Below, in pieces: positions 21,224-32,335 of a stretch of DNA of 64,000 nt. Position 1 is the stretch's first letter, and each line of letters opens with the position of its first letter. The notes under the pieces were generated by a model. That model searched no databases and was not told the DNA's origin. It saw only the letters and a program-made list of their open reading frames with translations. The position numbers and the translations under genes were made by a program. The stretch spans positions 558,001 to 622,000 of the forward strand of contig JAKUDP010000008.1 of the NCBI GenBank assembly GCA_022570795.1, read 5' to 3'. The stretch is from Sphaerulina vaccinii. Lineage: Eukaryota; Ascomycota; Dothideomycetes; Mycosphaerellales; Mycosphaerellaceae.

Positions 21224-22000
21224 AAACTGCATATCTGGACTGGGAGAGATTTGCTACGAGGACTCGAGCTACGGATTCGACGATGCTTCTCGGGCCTTGC
21301 TTACTGCGGCACGAGCGTGCCACTACGTCGAGGACCAGGAAACGGTACGAAAACAGAGAAGGAAGAGTATGCATTGCGATCACTTCGTTCGCAATGGGCT
21401 AGAACTGTACGGCGTCACCTGCGATGTGCCAGCTATGCATCAGACAAGATCTACGCATGTACGAGGTATGCAAAGTTCAGCGAGGGCGTGACCAGTGTGT
21501 CTGCACTCGCTGACGAGTAGAAAGAGGATGTTGGATCGTAAAGAACCATCGAAGTGGAAAGAGACGAAGAGCGCCGCAGACTGTACGAGGTGTTGCGTCA
21601 AGTGACAAAGATACGTCGTGGCTCAGGCTTGGGACAACAGTATCAGCAGCATGCATATTGCATATTGCGTTGTCCTTGAGCCGGGCGCATTATAGCGTAG
21701 AGGAGGCCCATTGTAGGAGATAATGGAAACCTCAATCATTGACACCCGGATTACATACTCTGTCGAAGGGTAGGGTGCGCAGCCGCGTGGGATTGCCGCT
21801 TTCGCATGTCTCGTCGCAGTCTTGCTGGCAGCACGGGTACTGGCAGCAGGGTGGAGTGCGATGCGCCAGAGTGAAACATATCAAGCAAACGCTGAAATTG
21901 CTGGCGACGAACACACTTATAGAAGATAGCTCCTGCCAGTTCTTCGCCGCTGCACGCTCCATAGACCTGTTCCTCACTTGGCTGACACATTCCGAGAGCA
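21224..22000. other. Intergenic region
   Basis: 3' flank of the PHD gene followed by the promoter of a small membrane protein gene. Short frames (21251-21520, 21732-22085) show no coding character. Confidence 0.4.
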
Positions 22001-22773
22001 ATGGATAGCAACGATGGTACGAAGATCGAGCAGCTTCACGGCCGTCGTCGCCTTCGCTTGTAGATGAAGATGCTAATCTGCTCAAAGGCGATCACTCCGA
22101 CGAGGAAACTCCCACGCTCAAGACCGGCGACGTCGCAGAGCAAAGTGATGCTGAGTCGTCATCATCATCTTCGAGAAGACAGAAACATATCAACAAACGT
22201 GACCAGAGACTCTGGTATCGCAAATGGAATGGCCAATACACCTTCAAGGGACACAAGGGCGTAGCTGCACAGCGACTCAGAGACTCGTCAAGACTTGTAA
22301 GCATAACATACCCAGTCCCGTTTAGACCAGCAGCGACTAACACTAGCCAGTTTCATAGCAAGACCAATCTAGAGCAGCAAGCTGAGATTGTCAATGCGGC
22401 CAATGTTCTTGCGAAGGCTATCCTGAACAAGGCCTATGAGCGGGAGAACGAGGACCTTTACTGGCAGCGTGAGGACCAGGTAGAGCGCGTTCGGTTCAGA
22501 CTTCTGGCGTTGGCAAACGAGAAGATCGAAGTGAGTGTCCTCGCGTGGTGTAGACGACATTCAAGCTAATTACCTGTGGATTAGGCAGAATACTTTCTTC
22601 GAAGCATCGATGAGAGTGATCGACAGATTGTTCAAGACTTGGGACGAGAGCAGAGTCGGCTGAAGCGAGAGATGCAGGTGCTCAGCAGGCTGCTGGTATT
22701 GACTGGTCTGGCAGTTCTGATGGGTGGGGTCTTCTACATTGTGCTTGTTGCTCCTCGTCTGTCTGGACGCTGA
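22001..22773 (+). CDS. Tail-anchored coiled-coil protein of unknown function
   Basis: About 205 aa from exons 22001-22016, 22064-22296, 22351-22530 and 22585-22773. The last three exons are well supported (GTAAGC..CCAG with CTAAC branch point; GTGAGT..TTAG). The first is less sure: its intron would be only 47 nt, and without it the frame (..SRPSSPSLVDEDANLL) is open but lacks an ATG. The protein has an acidic/Ser-rich N-terminus, a basic patch (RRQKHINKRDQRLWYRKWNGQY), a long charged helix (about 85-165) that could form a coiled coil, and a single C-terminal hydrophobic helix (LLVLTGLAVLMGGVFYIVLV) 7 residues from the end. This suggests insertion in the ER or mitochondrial outer membrane. Family not recognised. 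Confidence 0.65.
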
Positions 22774-23045
22774 GAGATGTGGCGTGGTCGTCTTGCGGAT
22801 GGTCACTCGCGCTAGTCATATTGGGAATATACGACAATAGAACTAGAATCTTTGGATACTTCGACTACATTGTTGCTTGTAGCTTCTATTGTTTGCTAGC
22901 TTTTGACTGTTGTCAATATATTTATCATATTGTCACTTTTCCTATTGTGGAACGAAGTATATACCTTAACTTTCGATCTTCCTAGGACACTTCTACTTCT
23001 ACTATATCGACCCACATACCAGATCTATACAACAACAGCAACAAC

Positions 23046-23596
23046 ATGGCATCCATAGAGCTACCAAGCAAAGCAGAGTTCATCGCTCAACTCGCACCAG
23101 AAGACTGCCCAATTTGCTATGGACCCATTACCAACGCAGTCAAAGATCCATGTGGTCACATGTGCTGCTTTGAATGCGCACTGAGGTAAGTCATAGACAG
23201 TCAAAGGCTTGCTTTCCCTGGATGGCCTTTCGATTGTCCACCTTGTCAGAAACATAACCTGAGACTTATGCGACCTATAGATGGTTCGAAGCCAACACTA
23301 CTTGCCCAACCTGTCGCAAGAAGCAGTATCATGATGTCGTAGTTGTGGTTGACGAGGAGGTCAGTCGCGGTGCCAATCTTTCACTCAGTGCAGCGAGCTA
23401 ACAATCCTAGGCACCGGAATCCAACGAGGATATTGTGGGAGCCGAGGTGCACGTAGCCATTGCAGATGACAATACTGGCGAGTGGGTCGGGATTCAAGAG
23501 AGCATCCAGAATGCGAGAGATATGGAGGGAGAGCCGACCGAGACGCCAGAGTCGATCACCGCAGAAGCTTCATTCGAGCATTCAGCGGCTGTTTAA
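23046..23596 (+). CDS. Small RING-finger protein
   Basis: A 134-aa protein from exons 23046-23185, 23281-23359 and 23411-23596. A C3HC4 RING occupies about residues 21-60: CPICYGPI, then C-G-H-M-C-C and CALRWFEANTTCPTCR, with the intron falling inside the domain. The C-terminal half is acidic and disordered. RING fingers of this form usually act as E3 ubiquitin ligases by binding an E2. No substrate domain is present, so the target is unknown. A TATATA-containing, poorly conserved promoter precedes it. Confidence 0.8.
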
Positions 23597-23919
23597 TACT
23601 AGCCAACCCGCCTTCCAAGATGACTGCCAGACGTAGCGCAATGGTAGCTTGGAGCTCACGAGGCTGAGATACGTATCGTTATACAGCACTGTTCGCGAGT
23701 CTATCACAAGCTCTTCTTCCCCGGATGTCTTCCACAATCACCAAAAGCCCCATCTAACTCCTCAATCCCTCCTCTAATTCCCGTCAAGAAAGTCCCCTCT
23801 TTGCAAGCGTGCAGTACTCACGAATAATCGTCCTGTTCCCGGCGGATCAGTCTTACACATCGAATCATTACGTATTGTGCCGAGGACAGGCTCAATCGTT
23901 GAAATTTGCCAAAAGACAT
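23597..23919. other. Intergenic, convergent 3' flanks
   Basis: Spacer between the RING gene (+) and POL5 (-). Pyrimidine-rich sequence at about 23700-23800; nothing else recognised. Confidence 0.4.
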
Positions 23920-24718
23920 CTAGTACTGCATCGACCAATTATGCCAATCATTAAACACACTCTTCGGGATCTTCGTCTTCGCGTCCGTTCTCGCTTCATG
24001 CTGGAGATCGCCGTACATGCTATTGATCTTCTTCCACGCGCCTTCAGAATCCGTGGCAACCAGGAGTTTCGCGAGGAATTGGGCAGAGCGACTACAGGCC
24101 AGGGAATGGATCTTACTTCCACCTAATCTGATCTCATCAAAGATGTTGCTCAGTACCTTGAACAAATCTTCGATTCCGGCGGCAGGCAGGCTCTTCTGCT
24201 TCTTACTGGTGTCAAAGTAAGTTTCTAGAACGTCCATGGCCTTCTGCGCAGTCGGTTGGCTCGTCGTCGTGCGCGTGAGTGTAATCAAAGGCAGGAGGAG
24301 GTCTAGAGCCAGAGGGTTCGCGTGTTGCGATTTCACGTAGATCGATAGCAGATCCAGGACACGATTCTTCAGGTTCACGACGTCTTCCTTGGCGTCTTTG
24401 TTGTCCTGCTTGTTACTGGAGCCCTTCTTACGCTCCTTGAAGATCGTTTCCAAGTGAGGGGTAATAGCCATCATTTGGTCGTCGTCCATGTCCGAGCCGT
24501 GTTCGTCAGAGTCTTCTTCTCCATCCATGCCGACTGTGCCTAGAGCGTCTGCGAGCTTGCGATCGAATTCGGCTTCTTCATCCTCGTTTGCTCCGTCTGC
24601 GGCATCTTCGTCGGAGCTGCTTGATGCAGAGTTATCCTCGTCAGCTGCGCCGGAGATGATGCCGTTCACAAGCTCGACGTCGGATGCGTCTTCGATATCC
24701 TCCATTTCTACGTCGCTA

Positions 24719-24777
<59 letters not shown>

Positions 24778-26907
24778 ATCTTCATCATCCTCCTCATCTT
24801 CTTCGCCTCCTTTGAACAGCTCGCGCTTGCCAGATAAGCTCTCCTTTGGCTCCAGTACACTTATCATCGATTGTAACCCATCTGCAGTGATCTCCGGGGC
24901 AAAGGCCGCAAAGACTTGCTCAGCAAGCTTACGTAGAAGCGCTGAGGGCTTGGCTACAAAGCTGAGGAGCAACTCCACAAGCAGAAGTGACGAATCTTCG
25001 CTTTGCTTACTATTGTAGTGATCGGTGATGTCCTTGAGGACCTCTACGCTATCATCTTCTTGCTTGTAGACTTGCAGAATGCCTAGAGAAAGTAGAAGCA
25101 CTGACGCCTTAGCGATGGTAGCTTTACTCCCTTTCTTGCTTTCTGCCTTGGTCGCAGCTTTCTTGAGAGTCTTCTGGGCATCCTGAATAGCCTCTACGGC
25201 CGGATCGTTCAGGCGAACTGCTAGTGCGCTTCTCTCGATCGTCTCCAGTTTCTCGAGTACCACGAGAGGCGCTATGGTGGCTTGGTCGATCGGCAAACTA
25301 ACCAGATGTCCAAGGGCAGACAACAGGCGGTCTCGGAATATCGTCCTCGTCGTTTCGTCAAGAGCAGGAGAGATCTTATCGCCACCGTTATAGGCCAGGT
25401 CGGTCATGTTCCGTAGTGCGCCCTTCAGCCATTGCGATGCCTTTTCGCCCTTCTTGAAGAACTGTTCTGTTTGACTTCGTCTCGAGCGAATTATGGATAA
25501 TTGCGCATCTGCGAGCAATCGTCGCTTCTTTTCAGCATCACCTGCGTCCGTGGGGAGCATGCTCGATGTCCGACAGACGTCGTTGATGACCTTCACAACA
25601 TGGACTAGGCTCTCAGGATCCGAGGCAGCGAGCAGGTTGTCCACTGTCTGCCTTGTAAGCTTGTCCAGATTCACTGGCGCCACTTCCAGAAGCTTAGATA
25701 CAATCTCTGCTGCTGCTGTCGCGTCTGCCTGCCCTCGTGCTTTGATCGTGTTCAGTGGCACGGCTGCGGCTGCGAACAGAGTGCGATCTGACTTGGATCT
25801 CTGATCAACGATGCAGCGAACAATATTGCTGTGCACGACATCTCCGAGATGTTCAGCAGGAGCTGTCTTAATGGCCTGGCTGAAGATCTGAAGTCCAAGA
25901 GACTTCCTTTCTGCTGAGGAGTTGGCCGAGAACATGGGCTTTGCAATACAGTCCTCCCAGAAATGGGCCAGGTCCTTGCCATCGTCGGTCTTGTAGATAT
26001 GCTGCAGAATGACACTCCAGGCAAAGCTGGGCATAGACTGTCTGGCGCCTGAGCCTTTGATCTTCTTCTTGGCTTCACCGTTCTGCTGTGGTTGCTCGAT
26101 TTCCTTGTTCTCGACTGCATTCTTGAGAAGAATGCGCGTAAGCTCGCCGCGATCCTGCGAAGAGAGTGGGTTGCGGTGATGCCAGATCTTCTTGGGTAGC
26201 TTAATGCTCTCGAAACGGTCCTTGGCAGTCAACCATAACGCCACACCTTCTGGCGACTTCAACAGGCCCTTCGAGTCCAGAGAAGCGATTAGAGGCAGTA
26301 CCAGATCCACATTAGCTGGCGTTCTCAGGAAGTCTATGAGTATCAGGCCGCACTCGTTTCGCAACCACTCCTTCTGAGGAGCCAACTCGGCGATCGCATC
26401 AAACACAGAGCTCACTTCCGCCTCTGTCGCACTGCGTAGAACATCGCTCAGCAGAATAGCATGATACGCATACATGCGCCCCAGCAAATAGTCTCTCTCC
26501 TCCTGACCACGAGTTGTCTCTGGCGTCAAAGCTGAGATCTTACTCAAGAGTTCTTCGAAGCTCAGAACTTTTCGCTTTCCATCCCGTGCGAACCTCAGTA
26601 CCTCAGCCAGAGCCATAGAGAACCCCAGTCGAGCTGCTTTGGCGCCACTGCAAACACCGTTCACCAGTCGCGTTACCGCTCTGTCAACACGGCCTTTCGA
26701 GTCGGTTTCATTCTGGGCCAGATATGTCAGGAGCTCCTTTGTCGCCTCTATTCGCTGTTCAGAGACTTCTTCGCCCAGTTTTCGCAGAATTTTGTTTAGT
26801 GCTTGTTGGTCTGCGTTCGGCGCCTTGATGCCCATGCGTGGCTTGCGGGCTGGGTGGACATTCTCCTCTCCATGGTCGTCTTCGAATGGCCGCTTGACTC
26901 CCGCCAT
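23920..26907 (-). CDS. POL5: DNA polymerase V homologue / Myb-binding protein 1A (POL5)
   Basis: A 995-aa single-exon nucleolar protein. Despite its name, the family (yeast Pol5, human MYBBP1A) works in rDNA transcription and ribosome assembly rather than DNA synthesis. The N-terminus MAGVKRPFEDD has a basic patch; the rest is alpha-helical repeat. Diagnostic segments include GVCSGAKAARLGFSMALAEVL and RNECGLILIDFLR near the N-terminus. An extreme acidic tract (about residues 711-728 and flanks, Asp-Glu repeats) is followed by a conserved C-terminal part (LLDLLSIYVKSQHANPLALDLLLPL). The ATG at 26907 was chosen over a more upstream non-ATG frame. It lies divergent to a dehydrogenase gene 314 bases away. 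Confidence 0.93.
24721..24774 (-). repeat. Hexanucleotide microsatellite (CTCGTC)9 encoding Asp-Glu repeats
   Basis: Nine perfect copies of CTCGTC, read on the minus strand as GACGAG. They give an uninterrupted (Asp-Glu)9 run inside POL5, continued by less regular acidic codons to about 24800. The repeat stays in frame for any copy-number change. It is the longest perfect microsatellite noticed in the window. Confidence 0.97.
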
Positions 26908-27221
26908 GATAATTGTTGTTGAAGTTGTCTGTGGAAGTTGTTGTCTCAAAACTTTCTCCGAGTCTTGACAAAAATAAGTGGAGACAGTGCGGCACTCCCG
27001 CAATTGATAGCAGGGGTATGGTTGTATGCAATATCGCCATCAGTCTTGATGCACTGCATGACAATGTCCTTCTTCGCTTGTTGATCTCGCCTTGAACAGA
27101 GACACCAAGACAATTTGGCGTGCGAGGGATGGCAGTGTAGTGCATATATGACTCTGAGCTAAGTACAGCCTTCCTTCTCAGCCTCCTCACATTCTCCCTC
27201 CTCCCTCCATCACCACCCACA
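26908..27221. other. Divergent promoter of POL5 and the dehydrogenase gene
   Basis: A 314-base bidirectional promoter. A pyrimidine-rich tract (CTTCTCAGCCTCC.., 27172-27216) leads to the plus-strand start codon. No specific factor site recognised. Confidence 0.4.
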
Positions 27222-28145
27222 ATGGCAGCAAAGCCTACTAGAATCGCCCTGATAGGCTCTGGGACGATTGGACTCTCTTTTGCCGCACTGCACCTGTCGA
27301 AGAACGCTACTTGCACAGTCACGATATACGATACGCGGCCCGATCTCCCGGAATACGTCTCCACGAACATTCCCGGCTATCTCATCGACACCGACCAAAT
27401 CTCCTGCATCGAGCGCCTCTCCTTCGCCAAATCCATCGAAGACGCAGTTAAAGACGCCGATATAGTCCAAGAACAAGGACCCGAGAATGCAGACTTCAAG
27501 ATCAACATTTGGCCACAAATCGAGACACATGCATCCATCTCTGCGCTCTTCTGGTCAAGTACAAGCGGCATACCAGCAAGCGAACAGAGCAGAGACATGA
27601 ACGATAAAACTAGGCTGGTAGTGGTCCATCCTTACAATCCACCACATATCATGCCATTACTAGAAGTCGTTCGATCACCAGCAGCATCCGACGAAGTTGT
27701 GGAACGAACACTACAATACTGGCGAGATCTGGGACGTACACCTGTAGTCGTCAAGAAAGAATGTGTCGGCTTCGTCGCCAACCGACTAGCCTTCGCACTA
27801 CTACGCGAAGCTAGCTCGCTAGTCGCGCAAGGCGTAGTGGGCGTGGAAGAACTAGATGAAATTGTCACAGCTTCCATGGGCCCTCGATGGACTGTTGCCG
27901 GACCTTTCAAGGCTTATCATGCTGGAGGTGGAGAGGGAGGGCTGAAGAGTTTCATGGAGAAGATTGGAGGGACCATACAGAACTGTTGGGATGCCAGTGA
28001 TGAGGATGTGAAAAAGGGGAATATCAGAGTTGGAGAGACGTGGCAGGAGGACGTGTGTAAACAGGCGGCGGAGGCGTATGGGGTTGCGGATACTGCTGAG
28101 AGAGATGGGAAGACTAGGAGGGTTCTTGATGCTGTGCGGGAGTAG
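27222..28145 (+). CDS. 3-hydroxyacyl-CoA dehydrogenase family protein (lambda-crystallin/gulonate dehydrogenase-like)
   Basis: A 307-aa intronless NAD-dependent oxidoreductase. The N-terminal Rossmann fold has IALIGSGTIGLSFA (residues 8-21) and an acidic residue at the end of the next strand (TIYDTRP), which favours NAD. The central motif VVVHPYNPPHIMPLLEVV with its catalytic-type histidine and the following KECVGFVANRL are signatures of 3-hydroxyacyl-CoA dehydrogenases, including L-gulonate 3-dehydrogenase and carnitine dehydrogenase. Length and a single-domain layout fit the small soluble members rather than peroxisomal multifunctional enzymes. No PTS1 tripeptide at the C-terminus. The true substrate is not determined by sequence. 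Confidence 0.9.
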   Translation: MAAKPTRIALIGSGTIGLSFAALHLSKNATCTVTIYDTRPDLPEYVSTNIPGYLIDTDQISCIERLSFAKSIEDAVKDADIVQEQGPENADFKINIWPQIETHASISALFWSSTSGIPASEQSRDMNDKTRLVVVHPYNPPHIMPLLEVVRSPAASDEVVERTLQYWRDLGRTPVVVKKECVGFVANRLAFALLREASSLVAQGVVGVEELDEIVTASMGPRWTVAGPFKAYHAGGGEGGLKSFMEKIGGTIQNCWDASDEDVKKGNIRVGETWQEDVCKQAAEAYGVADTAERDGKTRRVLDAVRE

Positions 28146-29167
28146 GAAGTTCGTGGCATGCGACCAGACGTCGGAAATTCTCTCTGAACACCGGGTCTGA
28201 ATGGCAATACGCACTGTCCGGGAAAGCAGGGGCCTGGTGCTCGCGAGTTCACGGAGATGCTTTCGACCAGATCACAAGTGTCCGGCTTTGGTTGCTTGAC
28301 ATGAGGACGGATGAGCCTGATGAGCGCCAGCTTCCGCTACCTTACATCAACACAGACACAGCACCTCAGCCCTCGCCCCGGCATATACAGAAATACATAT
28401 ACAGAAACTGTATCCTGTCCTGCTAATGGATCGCGGGGGTGTAATTGTGGCTGTGTTGCACGCGAGGTGAGACTTCGCAGTCCAACCCAGCTGCACGAAA
28501 TGCACTTGGAGCACCTCAACATGGACTATGCTAGCCCGCCATTGTGACATTGAATCGCCTCCTCTCCTACAAGACTCTACAAGCTCTGCAATCATCAGTC
28601 ACGGCAGACAATGGAGTCTCCGTGTCAGCATTCAACAAGATGTCTACAACACAGCGTCTTCAGAAGCCGAGAGATCCATAAGTGCTTGGCGCAAGGCTTG
28701 GTTTGTTCAAGCATCACGCCTCGAAGCCATCTCCACTTCGTCCTACACTCTTGCTCTCTGCACGACCCTACAACTCCATAACCACACGCTCTGCTATCAC
28801 GACCATAATGCTGACAGAGAATAGCACACCATACTCAGCAGGATCAATCAATAGCCGCTCTGCTTTTGACTCGGCTGCTCGTGCCGATCACCACTCCGCC
28901 GATGTCATCATTTTCGCAGACTCTCTTTGGGGAAGCCCACTCTAGGGATCCCGAACTGTGGAAACGCGATTACAAACGCGTACACGGACAACGCAGCGTC
29001 TCAACAACATTGCGCTATCGCTATTCGGCATGTGGCATATGCGCAGAGCGAACTCAGATTAGGAGTATCCACAACGTCACACAAAGACTTTCTGCTGACC
29101 GCGCGTGCTGTTGTATAATCTGTCTCACTGTTACTCCTTCTGCTCAGAAACACTTTCACCGCACATC
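28146..29167. other. Intergenic region with a dispersed repeat copy
   Basis: About 1 kb between the dehydrogenase and the transporter. It holds one copy of a 58-base repeat (28439-28496) also present at 36375. A CT-rich leader precedes the transporter ATG. No gene recognised. Confidence 0.45.
28439..28496 (+). repeat. Dispersed 58-base repeat, copy 1
   Basis: Matches 36375-36432 at 46 of 58 positions by direct hand alignment, without gaps. Seven of the twelve differences are C/T and one G/A, that is mostly transitions. A shared core reads TGCACGCGAGG. It is probably a fragment of a degraded mobile element or other repeat family; the full extent cannot be set from two copies. Confidence 0.7.
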
Positions 29168-30749
29168 ATGACATTGTTACAGTTCCGTGGGAGAAAGCTG
29201 CGATACGCATTAGCATTGACAGGTGCAGCAGCATGGATTCTCCAAGGTTACGATCAAGCTCTTATGAACGGTCTACTCACTTTGCCGACTTTTACGAAAC
29301 AGTTTCCTGAGATCGATACATCGACTGAGCAACTTGAAGCTGCGAACTCCACGATACAAGGTACCAACCACATCGAAGATTAACGAAATGGCATCTGACC
29401 TTTGAGCAGGCACAACCGTAGCACTTTACGAAGTCGGTGCAGCTTTCGGTGCCCTGGCTTGCTTCTTCTTCGGCGAGAAGTATGGTCGAAAATGGACAAC
29501 CTTCGGAGGAGCAGTCATCGTCTTGATTGGCGTCATCCTACAATCTACAGCATACTCTCTCGCACAACTCATTGTAGCCCGAATTGTCACTGGTATTGGT
29601 GTCGGTTCCTTCACAGCGACAGTACCAACCTGGGTCGGAGAATCCTCAGATGCTCATCAAAGAGGTGGACTCATCATGCTTGAAGGTTCAGCTGCAATCT
29701 TCGGTGTAATGTTCGTGGGCTGGCTGGAATTCGGCTTATACTTCGCAAGACAATCGAGTGTGAGCTTCAGGTTCCCTATCGCTTTTCAGGCATTCTTCCC
29801 AATGATTGTGATGATCATGGTGCCGAATCTTGAGGAGAGTCCGAGGTGGCTCGTGAGTAAAGATAGATTCGAGGAAGCGAAGAAAGTGTTATCGAAACTG
29901 GAAGATGAGGATGAAAATTCAGAGTATATTGCCGAGCAATTGCGGATTATTCGACATTGCCTCGAATTGGAAAATCAAGGAAGTTTGAGCAACCCTTTCG
30001 CGAAAACGAAGAATGGACATCGCAATCGTACACTCATCGCCATCGGAGTCAACATTCTCGCACAGATGAGCGGCGTAAATGTCATCACTTTCTACTCCAA
30101 CACGATCTTCGAACAGCGACTCGGATACAGCGCAATCCTCTCTCGAATCATCTCCAGCTGTCTCCAAACTTGGCAGTTCCTGATGGCCACGACAGCAGTC
30201 TTCTTGATCGACCGATTCGGAAGACGCAAGTTGCTCATCACTTGCGCAGCACTAATGTGCATCGCCAACGCCGGACTCGCAGGTCTACAATCCGATCCCA
30301 CAAACAGAACTGCCGCTGGCTGCTCATTGATCTTCTACTTCCTAGCCTTGGCGGCTTTCCCGATCGGACTCTTCCTGATACCTTTCATGTACAGCAGTGA
30401 AATTGCTCCTCTGAGAATTCGAGCCAAGGTCACCGCTATGTCTGGGTGCTCGAATTGGTTGTTCAATTTCTTGGTGGCGGAAGTCACACCTGTGGCCTTT
30501 GCGTCTATTGATTGGAAGTACTATCTGGTGTACGTTTGCACGAATCTGCTTTCTGTCGTGACGTTTTACTTGTTTCTGCCAGAGACGAAGAATAGGACGC
30601 TGGAGGATATTGATGCTTTCTTTGTTGGGTCGAAGAATCCGTTGCAGCCGGTCAAGATTGCGAAGAGCATGCCAGAGGGTGGTGGTGCTCATGGTTTTGA
30701 GGGATTGGAGAAGGAGAAGGCGCATGCGGATGAGTTGGAGAAGGCGTAG
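29168..30749 (+). CDS. MFS sugar transporter (hexose transporter family)
   Basis: Plasma-membrane sugar:H+ symporter or facilitator of the major facilitator superfamily. Exons are 29168-29360 and 29410-30749, giving 510 aa with twelve hydrophobic segments expected. Sugar-porter signatures: GYDQALMNGLL in helix 1, GEKYGRKW after helix 2, ARIVTGIGVGSF in helix 4, EESPRWLVSKDR before the cytosolic loop, QMSGVNVITFYSNTIF in helix 7, IDRFGRRKLL after helix 8 and FLPETKNRTLEDID at the end. The hydrophilic C-terminal tail is about 45 residues. Sugar preference is not readable from sequence. Confidence 0.95.
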
Positions 30750-31148
30750 ATCTGGCATAGTTTATGATACAGAAGAAGAACCTTGGAAGATCTTGTCGTC
30801 GTCGTTGTTCCTTCCTCACGATTGGATCACGTGAAGCGTGCTTGCCTCGCGTTTGCAGCTTCCCCACTTTTCTTGCTCACCTCGCGTCCCAATCTCACTC
30901 CTTTTGCATCCAACTCACAACACCACAACATCCATTGGCACACCTTCACAGACAACGCGATGCTTTGCTCGCAGCCAATACCCTGCAAAGCGTGCAAAAG
31001 CTGTCAGGCAAATGCCGTCAGCATTGCGGTCCCTCTAGTCCTTCGCACGCCAATAAACAATGTGAATGGTTGGTTCAGCCGGACTCGTGCTGAGTACACA
31101 ACGGGATACAGAACAGAAGTCCGGTTGCAGATTGAAGCGAAGATCGTG
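30750..31148. other. Intergenic region / possible 5' extension of the F-box-like gene
   Basis: Transporter 3' flank and leader of the next gene. An ATG at 30960 is in frame with the start used downstream and has no stop between, so the next protein could be 63 residues longer at its N-terminus. The extra segment (Cys-rich at its start) is not recognisable. Confidence 0.4.
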
Positions 31149-32148
31149 ATGACCGATGAAGCAGCGTATGTTCTTGTCTCCCCAAGCTATTCTGCACTGT
31201 CCTTCTGACAAGTCACAGTCTTGCCACTTTTAATGAGCTTCGACGACTGGATCGCAGAGTCAAAGTGGAGGAACGACCACTTCCAACACGATGCGGCGAG
31301 CTTCGGCCTACGAACACGACGCCTTTCAGATTGCTGGACCTGCCTGCTGATGTTCGCGTTCTCATCTACGAATACGTTCTGCAGGATCCGTTTGTACTCC
31401 GCTTGCGAAGCTTTGCCACTCCAGCGCTCTCCCGGACGTCTCATCAACTACGACAAGAGTGTCTGCCGGTCTGGTTCGCGAATAACACTTTTGTGGCAGA
31501 GGTAAAGTCCACTTTTCTAGGCATATCAGTCTGTGCCTCTCACGGAGCTAAGGCAGAGTATATCACAGAGAAGGACACTCGATTCAAACGCCTCGGATCA
31601 CTGGATCTGAGTCCGGTCGTGAATAGTCTGCTGGCCACTTGTCCTCCAAGAATGATCCGGCTGAAGAACATAGACTTCTGCATGCTCAGCGCTGGCGACA
31701 AGAAAGATTGGGTCAGAAGTGACCGCTATGCAGTGCTTTCTGTAAGTCGAGATCCACTATGCCTCTGAGCAGTATATAATCACTAACCCCGAGATCTCGA
31801 CAGGTACGAGATGGTCGGCCAGTACGTATCACTACACACGTCGGTGGAGGTACCAGCCACGAGTACACTAAGGATGTCCTCCATGTCTTCGAGCATGGCA
31901 AAGCGTTTCTCGAGCAGCTCGTGGCAGACCCCAACTTCAGAGGGCTCTGGATGCTTCAAATCAAAGAAGCTGCTGCTGCGTTTCGAGCAGAGCCGTTGCT
32001 GCCGCCGACCAGCCAAACGCGTGTGCAAGTCATCAACGATACTTCTCCAGCAGGACAGATCATCCCTGGCAAGAAAGAAGAAGTGGGTTTTCGAATAGCC
32101 ACCGGAGAACGAAGCCGAGAAGCGACGACCAATGAGACGAGTATCTGA
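31149..32148 (+). CDS. F-box-like (2EXR-type) protein
   Basis: A 294-aa protein from exons 31149-31165, 31219-31741 and 31804-32148. All junctions are canonical GT..AG and keep frame; the first intron joins MTDEAA to LATFNELRRLDRR. At about residues 42-61 lies FRLLDLPADVRVLIYEYVL, a degenerate F-box-like motif common at the start of small expanded fungal protein families; SRTSHQLRQECLPVWFANNTF follows and also fits that family. Such proteins may link substrates to SCF ubiquitin ligases, but most are uncharacterised. The C-terminal 115 residues are less conserved in type. An alternative start at 30960 is possible. Confidence 0.7.
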
Positions 32149-32335
32149 TGAGTTTGATCTGCCCGAGGCTGAGGCACACTTCTCCAGATGATGCGTGGGT
32201 GCCATTACACACGAGAGTTCCAGCTGTTCGCTTGATCTGTTCTCCATGTTCGAGATACTTGCTTTCATGACCGACGAGAGTATATCCTGGCAGAATACGG
32301 AAGCAATATGGCCACTAGACTGTATCCAATTTCAC

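Noticed and set aside
24488..25018. A 176-codon plus-strand frame inside POL5, Ser-rich
   Set aside because: It is the antisense mirror of the GAC/GAG acidic repeat and its surroundings; composition is dictated by the real minus-strand gene.
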